A stretch of DNA of 64,000 nucleotides, taken from positions 310,968 through 374,967 of the forward strand of contig VWZS01002957.1 of NCBI GenBank assembly GCA_013397075.1, given 5' to 3'. The notes below the pieces were generated by a model. It saw nothing but the letters and a program-made list of their open reading frames with translations, was not told where the DNA came from and ran no database searches. The DNA comes from Rhabdornis inornatus. Lineage: Eukaryota > Chordata > Aves > Passeriformes > Rhabdornithidae. This document shows positions 1-13,700 of this stretch, piece by piece. How positions within the stretch are numbered: the first letter of the stretch is position 1; each line of letters starts with the position of its first letter. The position numbers were made by a program, and so were the translations under genes.

Positions 1-247
1 TCTAATATTTTTTCTGTGCTTTAATTGGTCAGAGTCAGTTTTTCCATGCTTACCATATCTATGCTTAGACTGAATTATCTTGGCAAATTTCAGCAAACTC
101 TGCTTTTCAGAATAAGATTATGAGGAAACATGAAAATCAGATCATATTCTGTTCTTTTTTCAACATCCATGGGAACAGAAATTAGAGAAAGGTCAGATGA
201 AGCAACTGTGATAAAGTACAAAGTCTTCAGAAATATGGATTTATTTT

Positions 248-470
248 CATGGAATCATAGGATATTTAAGAGAATATCCTGAGCTGGGAGGGATCCACAG
301 GGATCATTCAGTCCTGGCTCTGCACAGACTCCCCAGCAATCCCACCCTGTGCATCCCTGAGAGCCTTGTCCAAGTTCTCTTGCCCACAGGCATTTGAAGT
401 TGGACACCTCCAGTGGTGAAAACCAAGGGTTTTTATCATTAATTTCTTGTTCTCTTTTCACATCTGTACC
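248..470 (-). mobile_element. CR1 LINE 3' fragment
   Basis: The segment reads GAATCATAGGATAT, CCTGAGCTGGGAGGGATCCA, then CCCAGCAATCCCACCCTGTG and GTCCAAGTTCT. This is the familiar reverse-strand 3' end of chicken repeat 1, so the element points left. It is 5'-truncated, as most CR1 copies are, and diverged. Confidence 0.8.
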
Positions 471-3400
471 TGGCATATTGCTTCCAAGAATGCCAGGAAC
501 AGAAAGTCACTTGGATGGCACAGTACTATTTTTTACATTAGGAAAATAATTCTGCCCTCCAAGAAAAGTTTAAATTAGGAAAAAAAAAGGGTGAGACATC
601 CTGGAAAATCAGTACCTAATCATAATTCCAGCATGTATCCTGTTTATTCCATCTGAATCCAATGGATAAAATCACAGTTTGAAAGCAGGGCACACCATAC
701 TGTGGATATCTTTGTCATCAGCAGAACTTGAAGGAAAAATATCCTCTTTTACTAATTTCAGATCAATTTCAGCAGCCCTATAAATCCTGCAGGCTTGGGT
801 TCCCCCTCTTTTCCTGCATCCAGACCACCTTTTATTGGATATATTCCTATGGTTTTAGGGGTGATGTGGAGTATTTCACCTGCTTTTTCCAGTTGTGCAG
901 CACCCCCAGGATAGCTGCACTACCTGCTGACAAGATCAGTGCACAAAAATAAAACATTTTAGTGTATCATAGCAGATAGAAAAGGGCAATGTTAATTCAG
1001 GCAGTCATTACCTGAAACAGGGCATGAGCAAATAAAGTTGTGCTGTGATTAAAGGGGTATATTTTTGATCCTGTGGTCATTAAGGTATATTTGTACCAGT
1101 GCAATTAGAGGAGCCCAGGTTTGCTCTGGCTCACTGTATTTCATCAGTCTGCAGTTGTTCAGATTTCCACCATATCCTTCTTTTCTTGAGAGAAACCAGT
1201 AATATATCACTCTAGGTATAAATATACACGTGTGAAGAGAAGACGAAATAACATTTCATTTGTACAAAAGGAGGAAAAATCACCCCCCAGCTTTATCACT
1301 GACAACAGCTGAGGGAAATTTAAGTTCTTTCATTTTATTTGCAGCAAGGCTTAAAAATAGATCTGCAAATTCAGACTGGAAACTCTTCTATCCTTTTCCA
1401 AAAAAGAAAAGCACATCACAAAATGGACAAATCAATTCCAATTGCTTCTTGCCCAAAGAAACAGCACTAAACCTCAAGGTGTCTTAGGTAAAGATTCCAA
1501 ATCAGGAAATGAAAAGCTGAACAAGAAAACGCTGAGGTCAGGCAGGCTCAACCTTTCCTTATCCCCTTTTTTATCCCTTCTCTTTCATGCTGCTGGGAAG
1601 CACACGGAGGGGATGAGAGCTGCTGCTGCTGGGCTGAATCATTAGGAACAGTCTGTATTTACAATTTCAATTTACAATTTCTGCATTTGCAATTCCAAAT
1701 CTATATTTACAACTTACGTTTTCTGTCTTTACAATTTCAGCCTGGGAGCCTCAGCAAGTCCTTTAGAGCTGACCTGGGTGTGCAACTCCAGCCTCCCTCC
1801 CTCATGTTGCACTGCCTTGGGAAGCCCCAGAGCCACAGAGCTCTGCTCAGTCTGGGAAGGTTGAAAGGTACCACGGTTATTTCTGTCCAAGCTTACGTGA
1901 AAAAATGAATTTGCCACTTCATGATTGCCAAATATTGTCTTTTTTTCTGGCCTTGCATAAGCAAGGGCTGCGAAACGCTGTGAGCAGCAGGGGAATCCAG
2001 CCCCAGGGGATGTTGTCCTCAGGGAGTAGGTGGCTTTTGTTGCACGTTTCCTGTTTCTATTAAAAACTCGCTATTAAAATGCTCACATGGACATTGTGCA
2101 GCCCCAGCCTCTGGGTGGTTGGTCCTACAAACAGAGCTCTTGCTGTGAGTTGAGGTTTCACTTGGGTCAGGATTCCCAGAAAGCATTGATCCCACTCTCT
2201 TTAGGGAGCTGAGAGAAATGCAGTAACTTCTGGAAGCTTTTCCAGTTGACATGCTAAAAAAAAAAAGAAAAATAAAGGGGGAAGAAAAAAAGGAAAAAAA
2301 AAAAAGAAAAAAAAGTACTTGAGTACTTGCTTTTGGAAGCTTTGGGGTTCTCTCAAGAGGAAGCTCTATCACAGCCTGAAAGTTTGTCACAGGGAATGAC
2401 AAAGCACTGTGGCAGCAAAGTGCTCAGTGAACATTTTGTGGGGGATTACAGACTGGCAGAGGGAACAGCTTTTCTAAGACAAAGGATCTTCCAGAACTGA
2501 TCCTGTCAATGAGTAGCTGCAGGCAAAAGAAACTTGATTCACTCTAAGGATGAATTGGAATTCTACTCGAAAGGAAAAGTGAAAAGGGAAAGTGCTGCTG
2601 CTACAAAGAAGGGATGGAGATATAAGTTCTGGAAATGCAGTACAGAGAGAAGGAGCCACATTTTTCATAAGTCTCTTTGTGCATGTTACTTTGTCAAAAT
2701 TAATCCCGGTGGTTTATTCAGGAGAATAATGATCTGAACCAGCCCTGAGTGCAGCAAAGTGTTAATTAATCAGCTGTTCAGAGGTTTCCCCTTGGGCAGG
2801 CTCTTGGAACGCAAGGAGAAACTCCCTATCAAACAAGTCCTTAGTACAAATGACAAATGTAGTTTATTCCCAGTCCCTTGGCAGGGGCTGAGGTTTCAGA
2901 CTTGGTAAAAACGTGGAGTGGGGTAACTGGGAGCTGTGACAAACTGCTGAGGGCTCTCCTGAGCCCCAGCTCCCTGAGGGAACTTGCTCCAGGAGATTTC
3001 CCAAGGAGCAGCAATCCCAGGAGATAAATGCCGTGCTCGGGCTCCTCATCTGGGTTTGGTGAGGTTTGTGCTGCTCTGGAGCCTTGGAGGGCATCCCTGA
3101 GAGGCCACAGACTGTGGGAGGAGTGCGCAGGAATGCCGGGCCTGCGTGTCACTGAGCACCCCTGGCACTGCCCTCCCTCCCAGTCAGGCACAAGATGTGA
3201 CAGTGTCTGTTTGCAAAACCCAGGGCAGCCAAGGTTTATAGGGACCCAGATATCAGGGAAGAAGGAAATGGTATTTTTTGTGTTTTCAGCCAGGACCAAA
3301 CCCCAGCACAGTCTGCAGGATCTGACCTGTGGGAGATCCCTCCCTTCATGTGTTGGGCCCCTCGTGTTTGTGACACTCCAGGGCTCAACCCCAAAGGGAG

Positions 3401-4581
3401 GACTTGGATTGAAGAAGTGTCTTAGCTTTTAAAACCTCTGCCCCACTCTTCTGAATGGGCATGGATTAAGTTTTCTTCATGAGTTTTGATCCTCAACCTG
3501 CTCAGGACACTTTCTTTTCTCTGTATTGACAAAAGTGAATTTCTGTCTTCAGAAATGCCTTCTTAGCAGAGAAGATGCCGTTTAAACTATGTGATAAATC
3601 TGATCCATCCCCACATAGAAAAGCTAATCCTGATCCCCATATCAAGCCTTTTATTGTACTGAGCTCTGTATTCCATTGCCTCATGTAATCAAGAAGTATC
3701 CTCTGTATCTTGAATTAATTCATGTGAGTAGCTCTTTACTGAAGCACACAAGTGGCACTAATCAAATACTTTGGGGTGAGTGATCTTGAAACCTATCTTT
3801 GAGGAATTCCATGGCAGGGCTGGGAACTGGGAACTTGGTTTTGCCTGTCAGTGATCCTGCATTTAAAAGTCTCTCACTGCATTTACTTGCTGAGTTACTA
3901 CAGGAGAAAGATGCATTATTAGTGTTTGGCTCTGCCATTCACCAGAAAAAGATATTTTCCAAAAAGGAATGTAAAGAGAAGATCTCATAATTGTGTTTGT
4001 TTTACTCAGATCTGTGGAGGAACATAGTTCTGCCATTACTCCAATGTGTGGCCTGGAAAGACTCTTTCACATTGCAAAAAATTCACTTTGCAGCTCCATT
4101 TTCTCAAAAACCAGCTGTTGAAAAGTCATCCCTGTGTCATTTCTGTATTTGATGCTGGCTATAAGTTGACAGTTGAAATAGATCTCTGGGAATTTCTGAT
4201 GCAGAATGAAATAAATGCATCCTTGGGAAGAAAAAGGGCTTTCAAAAAGGTGTAGCTATGACTGGGAGCAGGTTTCAACTCGTTCCTTTTGGCTTCTGTT
4301 ATTGTCTGTTGTTTTTTTTCTCCTTTAATCTCCCAGAATTTCTGCCACTGCCTTTGCCACACTTGCTACAAGGGCAAGCGTGGAGCGTTTACCAAAACAA
4401 ACAGGCTCCAAAGCAGAAGCAGAGCTCAGGAAATCACACAGGCCTTTGCCTGGGTGTTGGTTCCAATTTCAGAGAGCTCCTGACAAAAAGGGATGTGTCT
4501 CTGTCATATTCAAACTCAGAAGTGAAGCAGACAAAGCCCTTGTTCTGCTTGCTGCAACCACAGCTGTAACTTGACAAGAGA
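471..4581. other. Intergenic, no gene recognised
   Basis: This stretch lies at the far left of the NUP210 3' flank. It contains an A-rich tract at 2254-2315. The patch 2.9-3.4 kb is GC-richer and open in several frames on both strands, with no recognisable product. No RNA gene is seen. Confidence 0.5.
2254..2315. repeat. A-rich simple repeat
   Basis: Runs of 8 to 12 A are interrupted by single G, T or GGG. This is a low-complexity tract with no attached element that I can identify. Confidence 0.85.
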
Positions 4582-4718
4582 TTTTTTTTTCTCCTTTATT
4601 TTTTCTTTTTCCTTCATTTCCTCCCCTCTCCCCCCTCCTTCTTCCCTTCCTTCTTCTTTCCCTTCTCCCCTTTTCTTTTTACTTTTTTTTTATTTTTCAT
4701 TTTCCCTTTTATTTTGCA
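4582..4718. repeat. Polypyrimidine tract (about 135 bp)
   Basis: On the plus strand it is almost pure C and T from 4582 to about 4716, with only a handful of purines. It is low complexity and the short ORF over it is not meaningful. Confidence 0.9.
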
Positions 4719-7199
4719 TCAGAAAGATGCTGATGGCATTATTCCTCAAGGTTGCGCTTCAGAGCAGTTACAGAATCTTGTGAACTCAAGGTCAGCAAAA
4801 CTGTAATTCAGACACTCTGCTCCTCATCTTGCTCTGTTTGGTGCAAAATTAGGAAGAATTCTTGACAAGTTCTGCACATCCACAGCATTCCTTCTCAGCT
4901 GATGACAGGAAATGTGCTGCTTGGTGAAACACTGCATATCAGCTCTCACAGAATCCAGCTGGCAAAGAAAGCAGGCCCTTGTTATGCAAAATCCTTGTTT
5001 GTAAACAGTGTTCTGCCTTTAAATTGATTTTAATGCTTTGCCTTGGAGAGCTCCTGCACTGATTTTCCCAACAGAATCCACCACAGGGGCCATCTGGTGG
5101 CAGCAGCACATTGAATCTGCATGAAACCTGTTAGGGAATGATCCAGGGGTAAATTTCCAGCAGAATGCAAAGGGATCTAACCCTGCACTTCTCTTAAGGA
5201 GATATGTGCTATAACACACTCTAGGCTGGAAAAATTCCCACAAACTTGGAGGGGGAAATATAACTTGTTCCATGGCTGTCGTCCCAAGATGAATGTCAGT
5301 AGAGATACTAGAATGTAATAATTTTCTATTTTATATTAAAAATTAAAATAGTTTCCCTTCCTGTCCCTGTTCCTGAGCTGTCCCCATTCAGGGATTTTTG
5401 CTAATGGCCTCCTCAGTGCCTTTTTGTAGGGAGAAACATCTTTTCCTTAGTAAAGGGAAAACACTCAGGGCTGCATTGCACTGGTCAGTGCTGTGGAGGG
5501 GCTCATTTACTATCCACAGCTTATTACAGATATCCCAAACCTTCAGGTTTTGGAGACAAGACTTCAATAATTTTCATGCTTGAACCATCATTACTATTAC
5601 AATTATGAAAAGATGAAAAATCCCTTGGGACAACTATTGGAGATTCAGCCCCTCAAGGTAAATTTAAGACTTTTTTACCCCTGGGAATGTTTTCCTGGGG
5701 TATTTTGGCCTCTCTGCCTATCTAGCACCCATGTTCCCTGCAGCGATGTAAATTTGGGCTGGTATCACTGGGATGGATCTCAGACATAAATCCCACGTTC
5801 TTTTCTTAGCGCTTGAGGAAGTGCTCAGGCTGGGGCAGACAGATGCTGGCAGCCTTTCATCTGTTACCAAATCCTTTCAGGAGGAGAGCACTGAATAATC
5901 AGGCAGATTTAGCTTTTCCCCTTGTCTCTGGATGTCAGTTCTTGAGGCACAGTTGCTGACTAAGGAGCAGTGTTTGGTGTTGGGTTACAGCTCTCCAAAG
6001 GGGCTGCCTCAGTCCTGTGAATACACAAACACCCCTAAAATCATCCCAGCAAAGCACTTGAGGTCACTAAATAACACCCCATTAAAGATAACCTCCTTTT
6101 GGATTGAAAATGTCCTATTGCAGCTGGAAATATTTGGGTCTGCAGAGCCAGCATTCAGTGTGTTTCCCCAAGCAGCTTTTTCTCAGCAGAGCGGCTGCTG
6201 CTGTCACACCCAGCTGTGTCACCTGCCCTGTGTCTGTCCCTGCACTGCACAGGGGTGACAGCCATGGGCCTGGTCCTCTGAAGCCACCTGAGTTCCCAGG
6301 GCTGACTCAACAAGCCACACCAGAGATTCACCCCACCCCACCAGTCTGGCACTGGGGGGACCAGGGGACCCGTTCCAGCTGTGCCCATCCCGGGATTCTG
6401 TTCCCAACTGCTCAGGACAATGTGCAGTTGTCTCCCAGTCTGTCAGCTGTGTGCCTCACCCCATCCCTAGGTGATACAAACTTCCAACTTTCCACACATG
6501 GTACAGAGCAAAAGTGGCTCAGAATATTTGTGTTTGGCCCAAGAACATCAAAGGAAATAGAAGTGACCTCCAGCATCTGGTGGAAAATTGAAGGTGCCAA
6601 CTATTTCTTAGTCTCACGCTTTTATGGATCCAAAACAACCAAAAAAGGATGATCATGGACAAGTGTGATGTAAAGGATAAAAAACAATCTATGTAAAAGA
6701 TCAGAAACCCATCCTAGATAAAGCCTCTTTCAGTTGCTGAAACAACAGCAAGGGATGAAGTCATCCCTCAATGCCTCAACAAATGCCTGTTGTGTTGTTC
6801 TGTGAATCACCCTGGGAGTGCAGGAACCTGTTATTTCCACATGCAGAATGTCCAATTTCAGTGCAGGGGTGAGAGGGAGGAGAGCACACGAAGCTGAATC
6901 ACTCACGGACGTAAGTGCCAACAGGTTCTGTCAAGTGCAGAGAGACTGATCAACACCCACAGCAGGGCTGGGGGTGGGGATGGTCTCCTTGTGGGGTACC
7001 TGCTACAGAAAATATCCTTAAGCCCTCTTGGCTCAACTCCCCACCCCTGGGACCCTGACAGAGCCATCAGGCTGCTCCAAGGGCAATGTCCCACTGCTGG
7101 AAACTTGCCTGGGGCAGGAAGGGAGCGGGGAGGTGGCGCTGGAATCCATCCCAATCCTGCTCCTGCACCCAGCCAGCCTTGCTACAGCTTCCCCCACTC
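4719..7199. other. Intergenic, no gene recognised
   Basis: The stretch includes a 182-codon plus-strand ORF (6104-6652) with biased composition and no family signature. No repeats were recognised. Confidence 0.5.
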
Positions 7200-7305
7200 A
7201 AATCCCAGTCATGGGAGACTGGAAAGGACCTCCAAGATCACCATGTCCAACCTTTGACTGAGTATCTGCACACCCGTTGAATCACACCATGAAATGCCAC
7301 AGCCC
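7200..7305 (-). mobile_element. CR1-type LINE 3' fragment
   Basis: The segment reads CTGGAAAGGACCTCCAAGAT, CACCATGTCCAACC and ends near AAATGCCACAG. This matches the reverse strand of the CR1 3' end and is old and diverged. It lies 65 bp left of the solo LTR at 7370. Confidence 0.65.
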
Positions 7306-7369
7306 CTTTTATTTGTGGATTTGGTCCATTCCCATAACAAGGTAAAGCCATCATTTATGTGCAGCCTTG

Positions 7370-7741
7370 TGTAGCCGTGGAAAGGGGTACTAACCCTTCA
7401 GATGTGGTGGAAATAAAACATACAGCTACATGGTCTTCTTTCATGATAGGAGAGACAAGTTTTATTCAGAAGCACACTTGCTTAAATAGAATGACTCGCA
7501 ACTCCAAGGGCAGAACAAAGATGATTGGTTCAGAGAGAAGACACCTCGTTCCCAGGGCCTGGTCACACACACAACAGCTGTTCTATCTTGTTATTAATTC
7601 CTCTCTATTTTGACCAAGTTATCATCTTGGGAGAAATTTTCCCTGGCCTTCAGCTGGACCAGCTTATCAGCCTGAGAATGGAGCTGAGAAGCTCCGGCCT
7701 GGAATATTTTCCAGGCCAGCTCTCTTAAGTGAGTGTCCACA
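7370..7741 (-). mobile_element. Solo LTR, ERVK-like, copy A
   Basis: The 372-bp element runs TGTAGCC to TCCACA. It is flanked by GCCTTG (7364-7369) and ACCTTG (7742-7747), a 6-bp target duplication with one change. Shared segments with copy B at 32181 include ACAGCTACATGGTC, AGAGACAA.TTTATTC and CTTGTTATTAATTC. On the minus strand it has AACCAATC (CCAAT type), TATTTAAG (TATA-like) and AATAAA at 7461-7466. No internal viral genes are attached, so it is a recombined solo LTR. Confidence 0.85.
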
Positions 7742-10700
7742 ACCTTGTGCTGATTTTCTGAGCTGAGAAAGCTGAGAAAGTCATAACGCTGCAGGAAATA
7801 CAGGATTTGCACAGCACTGATGAGAATGCCTGTGGACACTGTGCACCAGCACTAATATTGAGGGATAGAGCAGGAAGAGTGAAATCCAGAGGAAAGAATG
7901 AGGTATAAGGGTTAGGACAACACAAGGAAATTCCATCATATGCCACTGAGGCTTAAGTTTTGGAAAACTTGAAAGTTTTGAAAGATTTCCCTAGGTGAGT
8001 GTTGGAACCCAGAAATCTGGGAGTTTTGAGCTTTCTGTGCTTTGTGGCACTGACCCCCAGGAGAACACAGCTTTTCACCTGAGAAGGCTTCCAAATTTGA
8101 GTGATGGAGTTAAAGTCATGGGTGTGTAGTTAAATAGAAGTGTGTGTTTTCACATGGTGAAGGGTTTTAAATTTGAGGTTTTTATAATACAGTAATAGGT
8201 ATGGGACAAGATGGAGGATTTTTGCTTGCTGTCTCTTTCTGTCTTCTTCTTCCTTCTTTTTCATGCTTTCAGGCAGTAGGTTCTGGTTGGACAGTTAGTG
8301 TCACACCGAGGGCCATGGGAATTTAGTTATTGGGTCAAAAGTATAAATAACATAGGTGTTAATCCTCTATCAGACTGTTTAGCTTTAAGAGACCTTGTAG
8401 CAGCTGGATCTCTCTCCATTTTGCTTGCTTCTAGCAGGTAGCTAGAAGTGCTACTGAACTTTCTGTACTTTTGATGAGATTTAATAAACAACCAAGCCCG
8501 AACACAAGAAAATCCATTTCCTCCATGTCTTTTAATCCTGACTCTGAGTGAAGACAGAAAAATCTCCAGACAAACCACCAACCAAGTGGTGCAAAACATC
8601 ATCACCGTTACAGGTGAGAATCCAGAGCTTCAGGCCTGACATCCTATGAGGTCACTGAGACATTAAACTGTTCCTGTGGAGGGAGAATTCCCTGGCTGCA
8701 GCAGCTGCAGCTGCCACTCCTGACAGCTGGGAGCAGGGAGCCCTGTCCTTGCACCCTGAGTGGAGAGCCCACGCTCTGTGTGCAGCTATTCCCAGCTGTG
8801 CTGTGCTGTTGGCAGGGACACATCAATTACCTCCGGAGTGGCTCCCAGGGAGTGCCTGGAGCAGCAGCAGAGCTGTTGGAGCAGAGTTTAACAGCCCCTG
8901 CTGTTCCTGTGCCTCCCCAGCACTGATTAAAGGCTCAGGACTTCCCCTTCTGCTGCCTCTGCTTGTCCTCAGCAGTGGAAAATCTCCAAGCCCTGCCAGA
9001 ACAGCCCTGACCTTTTCCTGGATGGAACCCCTGGTTTTGTCCCTGCTGATCCTGGGAAGAATCGCTGATCCTGTCACGCATGAGCTGCTTCAGGACACAC
9101 ACACACACTCTAGCAGGGATAAAACCATAAATTATTGGGCTTTAGAAGCTGTCTTTCAGCTGAGAGGCCTCAGTTCTGCTATAAATAGTTCCAAAGCTGA
9201 CCCTTCCTCAGCCCCAATATCTGCTGTATGGATGCACTGCTATATCCATAGCAATTCCAAGGGATTGGAAATTGCCTCTTAACTCTTATTTTAAAAATCA
9301 TCCCTATAAGAGTTCTTACACCTTTCTAAAAGCATGAAACCATAGCTTTTTGCAGAATAGTTCCTCTACATGTTGTAAGCATTAAATGTCTTAGGGTGGG
9401 AATCTGTAATATTTATGTGTTTTCTTAGGGGAAAATGCAAGGTTCTGAAAGTAGTTAAATTTTATATATATGAATAATTTGACCTAACTCACCACAATCA
9501 CATATACAATTACAGCAAATGAATTTGTTGTATTGTGCAGTTTGACACAGTAAGGTAAAAAATACTTCCACCCAAGCAGCATTTCTCAGAATTTCAAAAA
9601 AGCAGTAAATCTTAAACAATCTGTTTTTCTTCAGTGGATGTTTTCAAGGGCTCCATTGTGGCAGGAATTGCTAATGTAATGAATTGATATGCACTAACAT
9701 TACTCATGCAATGTGCTTTTTAAAACGTAATTTAACATAATGGAAATCTCCTAAGAAGGTAGATATTAATTTTCAAAAAATTCTGATCATCCATTTAAAT
9801 TAAATCACACAAGTTCATTCCTCAATGCATAATGCAAACTTCTATTTGGAAGACAGATGTCACAATTTGCACAGTGCAGAGATCCTCAGCTAATGTAACA
9901 CCTCTGTTTCAGGCAGCAGTAAAACTGTCTTAATTAAGGAAATGCCAACAGATTAAAATGTTCTCATGGTTCATAAAATATTTTAGAGGGTGGCTTGGCA
10001 GCATTAGTACAAATGCTGTGAAGCTTGGTGGGTTTGAAGCTTATGCTCTGCACTTAAATAAAAAGAAAAAAAAAAGATGCCGTGAACCATGGAAAAAGAT
10101 GGCAATGCCCCATTTCTATTGCCATATGTTGATATATGTAGTTATTGTGATTATTTAGTGGCTACAGAGTGGGTTCCTATAGGGCCACATCTCAGGGTCA
10201 TCACTGAGTTTCTGCTGTGCTTTTACATCTCCAGGTAAGTTCCAGCCACTGAAGGAACAACAGCAAAAATTCATCTAAAGGTAAGGATGAAATTGGAATA
10301 TAAAAGGAGCTGAGAGAGGGCTGGGTGAAAGAAAGAAAAATTTACTATAAGAAGGAAAAACTTTCCTTCAGTTCAGAGTGCAAACAGTGCACAGATAATG
10401 AATGAGGGGTTTGCAGGAGATGAATCCACAGCACAACACCTGACCTGACTGTAAATAATATATATTCACATGGGCCAAACTAATTTCATTTAAGCCACAG
10501 CTGGTAGCAAAAGTCTACATAACTGGGGGCTGTTGCAATAAGCACGGAAGTTTTGAGTGAGCAAATCAATTAATTATGCATTGATTTTCCCAGGCATGTT
10601 TGTTGCAGTAGTGCACAACTGTGAGTTTGGCTCTGGAGTGCTGAAACATCTGTTGAATATTTACATCCAGCTCCTGAACACAAGCTCAGTGGTTCCTTTC

Positions 10701-13700
10701 TGGCTCGAGGCAGAGAAGGGAACAGCTGTTTGCAAAAACCACACAATCACAAGGTACCTGCAGAGAATGCTGGGTTCCAGCATGGCCCAAGGCAGGGAAG
10801 GCACCTTGTCTGTTTGCAATTAGGCAAGAATCATAATAGGTGCATGTATTAATTGCACAGAACAAAATAGAGAGAAAGGAAATATGTGCCTTTTCACAAA
10901 TTAATGCTGGATGTTGCTGACTAAAAGCAGAAAGTAAGTGGAGCTAAGTTTTCCTTCTTATTTCTGAACTTTACAGGAAGATCTGTCTGCACTTACCCCT
11001 TACCCAGAGTTCTGTGTTCTATGGAGATAATCCTGTAAGAAACACAGTTCCCTTCTGCACTGAATCTGTCAAGTCTCATTGCTTTTAGCAGTTCCTGAGG
11101 AAATCCAGCTCCTTGCTAGGCACAGAGTGAGCCCTGTACCTAAAGCATGGGGCTGGAACCTGAGTACAGAGCTGCTGAAATAAGTACCTGAGAAGCAGCT
11201 AAAGCTAAGGGAAGCGAGTGAAAACATAATTTAATGGGAAGTGATGGCTGAATAGGGATAAAATAGAGAAGTTAAAAGTGATGTGATGTTGGAAAATGAG
11301 GCTTTCTTGTTAGGATTCAAATATCTGTTACACACAGCTTTAATGAAGTTTATGCCATGGCAGTGCTATATAAATCTAGAGCAAAAGACAGATTTAATCC
11401 CATTAAATATTTGTCAGGGATTTAATGTAGTAGATAATATAACAAGCACTATTAGACCTGGCATTACAATTACCCATTTTTACCAAGTTCCAAGCCTGTG
11501 GCTGCAGACAGAGCTTTGCCTGAGACAGGACTCAGTGGCTGGGCTCATGTTTCTGTTCATGGATCCCAGTCAGGCTCTGGAACTGCTCTGGGTTTCTCAG
11601 CTCCTCCTTCCATGCACTTTAAACCAGCTTTGCTCCCTCCCTGCAGAGATGGCCACTGGAAATGCTGGAACAGGAATATTTCTATAACCTTCCTTTTAAC
11701 AGAAATTGGCTAATTTGACCTGCTGGTTCTGTATGTTTTTTCTATTCAAGAGCAGAATATCATCATCAGCCTCCTCAGAGACAAACAGCTGCTGCCAAAG
11801 CCAACTTCCTTTGCTAAGACAGTGACATACCCTGGTCCTGCAGCCCACTTCAGTCAGAATCTCCAAACTGTTAGCTCAGGGAATGCCTGTCTTCCACGTC
11901 GCTTGTACATTTTATTTTCTTGTGTCATCCCAGCTTTTATGCTTGGCTGAATGAAAGCAAGATAAATAAAAAGAGGTTTGAGCTCTGCAAATGCAGGGAA
12001 ACTTTTGTTACACCCAAGAACTTGGGATGGATAAGGCATCACTGAATTTCCTTTCATTTATACAGATTAATTTATATTCTTTGGTTGGTGTTTGGGGCCT
12101 TTTTTTGCAGTCTGTGGCAACTACTGCCCCACAGCGGATGGAAACTGCTTTTTAAGAGCACCCTACTACTCTGTCCTCAAAAATTTAGAGTTTCTGGGTC
12201 ATTATAATCATCTCTGTGGCAATTAAAATGCTGGGAATTCAGATAGTTGGTTGTTGGTTTTTTGTAATTTTTTTTAATACAGCAGTTCTCCATTAATTAA
12301 TTAATACAGAATAATTAATTCTTCGATGTTTATTATTCTCTTGTTTAAAACTTTGTAGCTGTAAGAGCTGAAAGAACACTTGGTGATTGCTGATCCTAAA
12401 GAGCACTAAGAAGGGTACATTTCATGGCTGAAGTTGGTGCCTTCAGTGCCATTTATTTGACCATGAACACGTGTAAAATGAATATTTCCAACATGGACCA
12501 ACTCATAAAACTTCAGTTGTTTTCACTTGTACACAGTAGAAGTTGGGTTCGAGACATTTTCATGCTGTGTTTTGTGGCCACTCATCAGGTGATGTTTTCT
12601 GTCTAACAATGGAAGGAAGTGAAATAAAAGATGTGTTATCATGAACTAGAGGTGTTTGGGAAATTCCCGCCAGGTTTCATAGTAAGATAAATCATACCCA
12701 GACTGTCCAAGCCTACATTTTCCACTGAGGGGCTATCAGCATCCCAGGAAAAGTGAAACTACTGCTCTCTGCTAGAAGTCAACCCACATTTGTGTTGGTC
12801 CTTTCTCCAGAGATGTAACTCAGCCTTCCCAGGATTTGCAGTTGTGTAAGAGGCAAAGTCAGACACAGAAAAGCTAATTCCTCCCCTCAGGACAAGAAAC
12901 CCTTGGTAGGGCACAGGGAAGCCCACTTTTCCTGTTTTTAAAGAAGAAGAAGATGGAATGTTGCTTTTTTCCCTGTCTCTGGCACCACGTTTGAAGCACA
13001 GTATCTGCAGAGGAAGGATGTTCTGAGTCTCAGGGTGCCTGGGGTCAAGTCCCCAGGGCTTCCTGAGTGAGGAGCAAACGATGCAAATGTTATTTCCCTT
13101 CTGGAGCGGGGCACTGGAGCTCAGCAGAGATGCCCAGGTAGGGGCAGCTCTCCAGGATGTCCCTGTGGCTGTGGCAGGGCCAGGCTGGGTCCTGCTCCCT
13201 GCTGCTGGGCAAGGATGAGGCTCCTGCAGAGCTGTCCCTGAGCCCTCCACACAGAAGTTTTTCATTAAAACTGTCTGGACAAAGAAGGGATGAGAAATTC
13301 TGGAAAGCCCTCAGATCTGTGGTGCTGCACTTGCTGCCCTTTCTCTGATTGCTGGTCTTGGCTTGCCCCAAGGGCCCCTTACATTTATTACTTCAGCAAT
13401 TTCTATCAGAATTTTCTGTTGAGCAAATGGGAAATGTCCCCCTTCTCTGGCTCCAAATCCATTACTTTTCCCCTGATCGCAAACATTTCCCCTCTTCTTC
13501 CCTTCATCAAGATGAAGCTCTGACTTTAATATTTTTCATGGTGAATGGGATGGGAGGGAATGGGGGCATTCTCAAGGAATGATCTGGAATTTGGGTCAAT
13601 TATTTTTAAAGCAAAAAGTTTCCACTTTAATTCACGCACTGAACTGAATCAGGATCTTGCACATGGCCCAAAGTACAGCATAATTATGGCTAAATGTAGT

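Noticed and set aside
6104..6652. 182-codon plus-strand ORF, the longest not tied to NUP210 or a simple repeat
   Set aside because: It shows no domain or family signature, composition is that of ordinary GC-richer intergenic DNA, and opposite-strand frames are also open.
8749..9282. 177-codon ORF with hydrophobic stretches
   Set aside because: It is rich in Leu/Ser/Ala from local base composition, with no recognisable protein and an equally open opposite strand.
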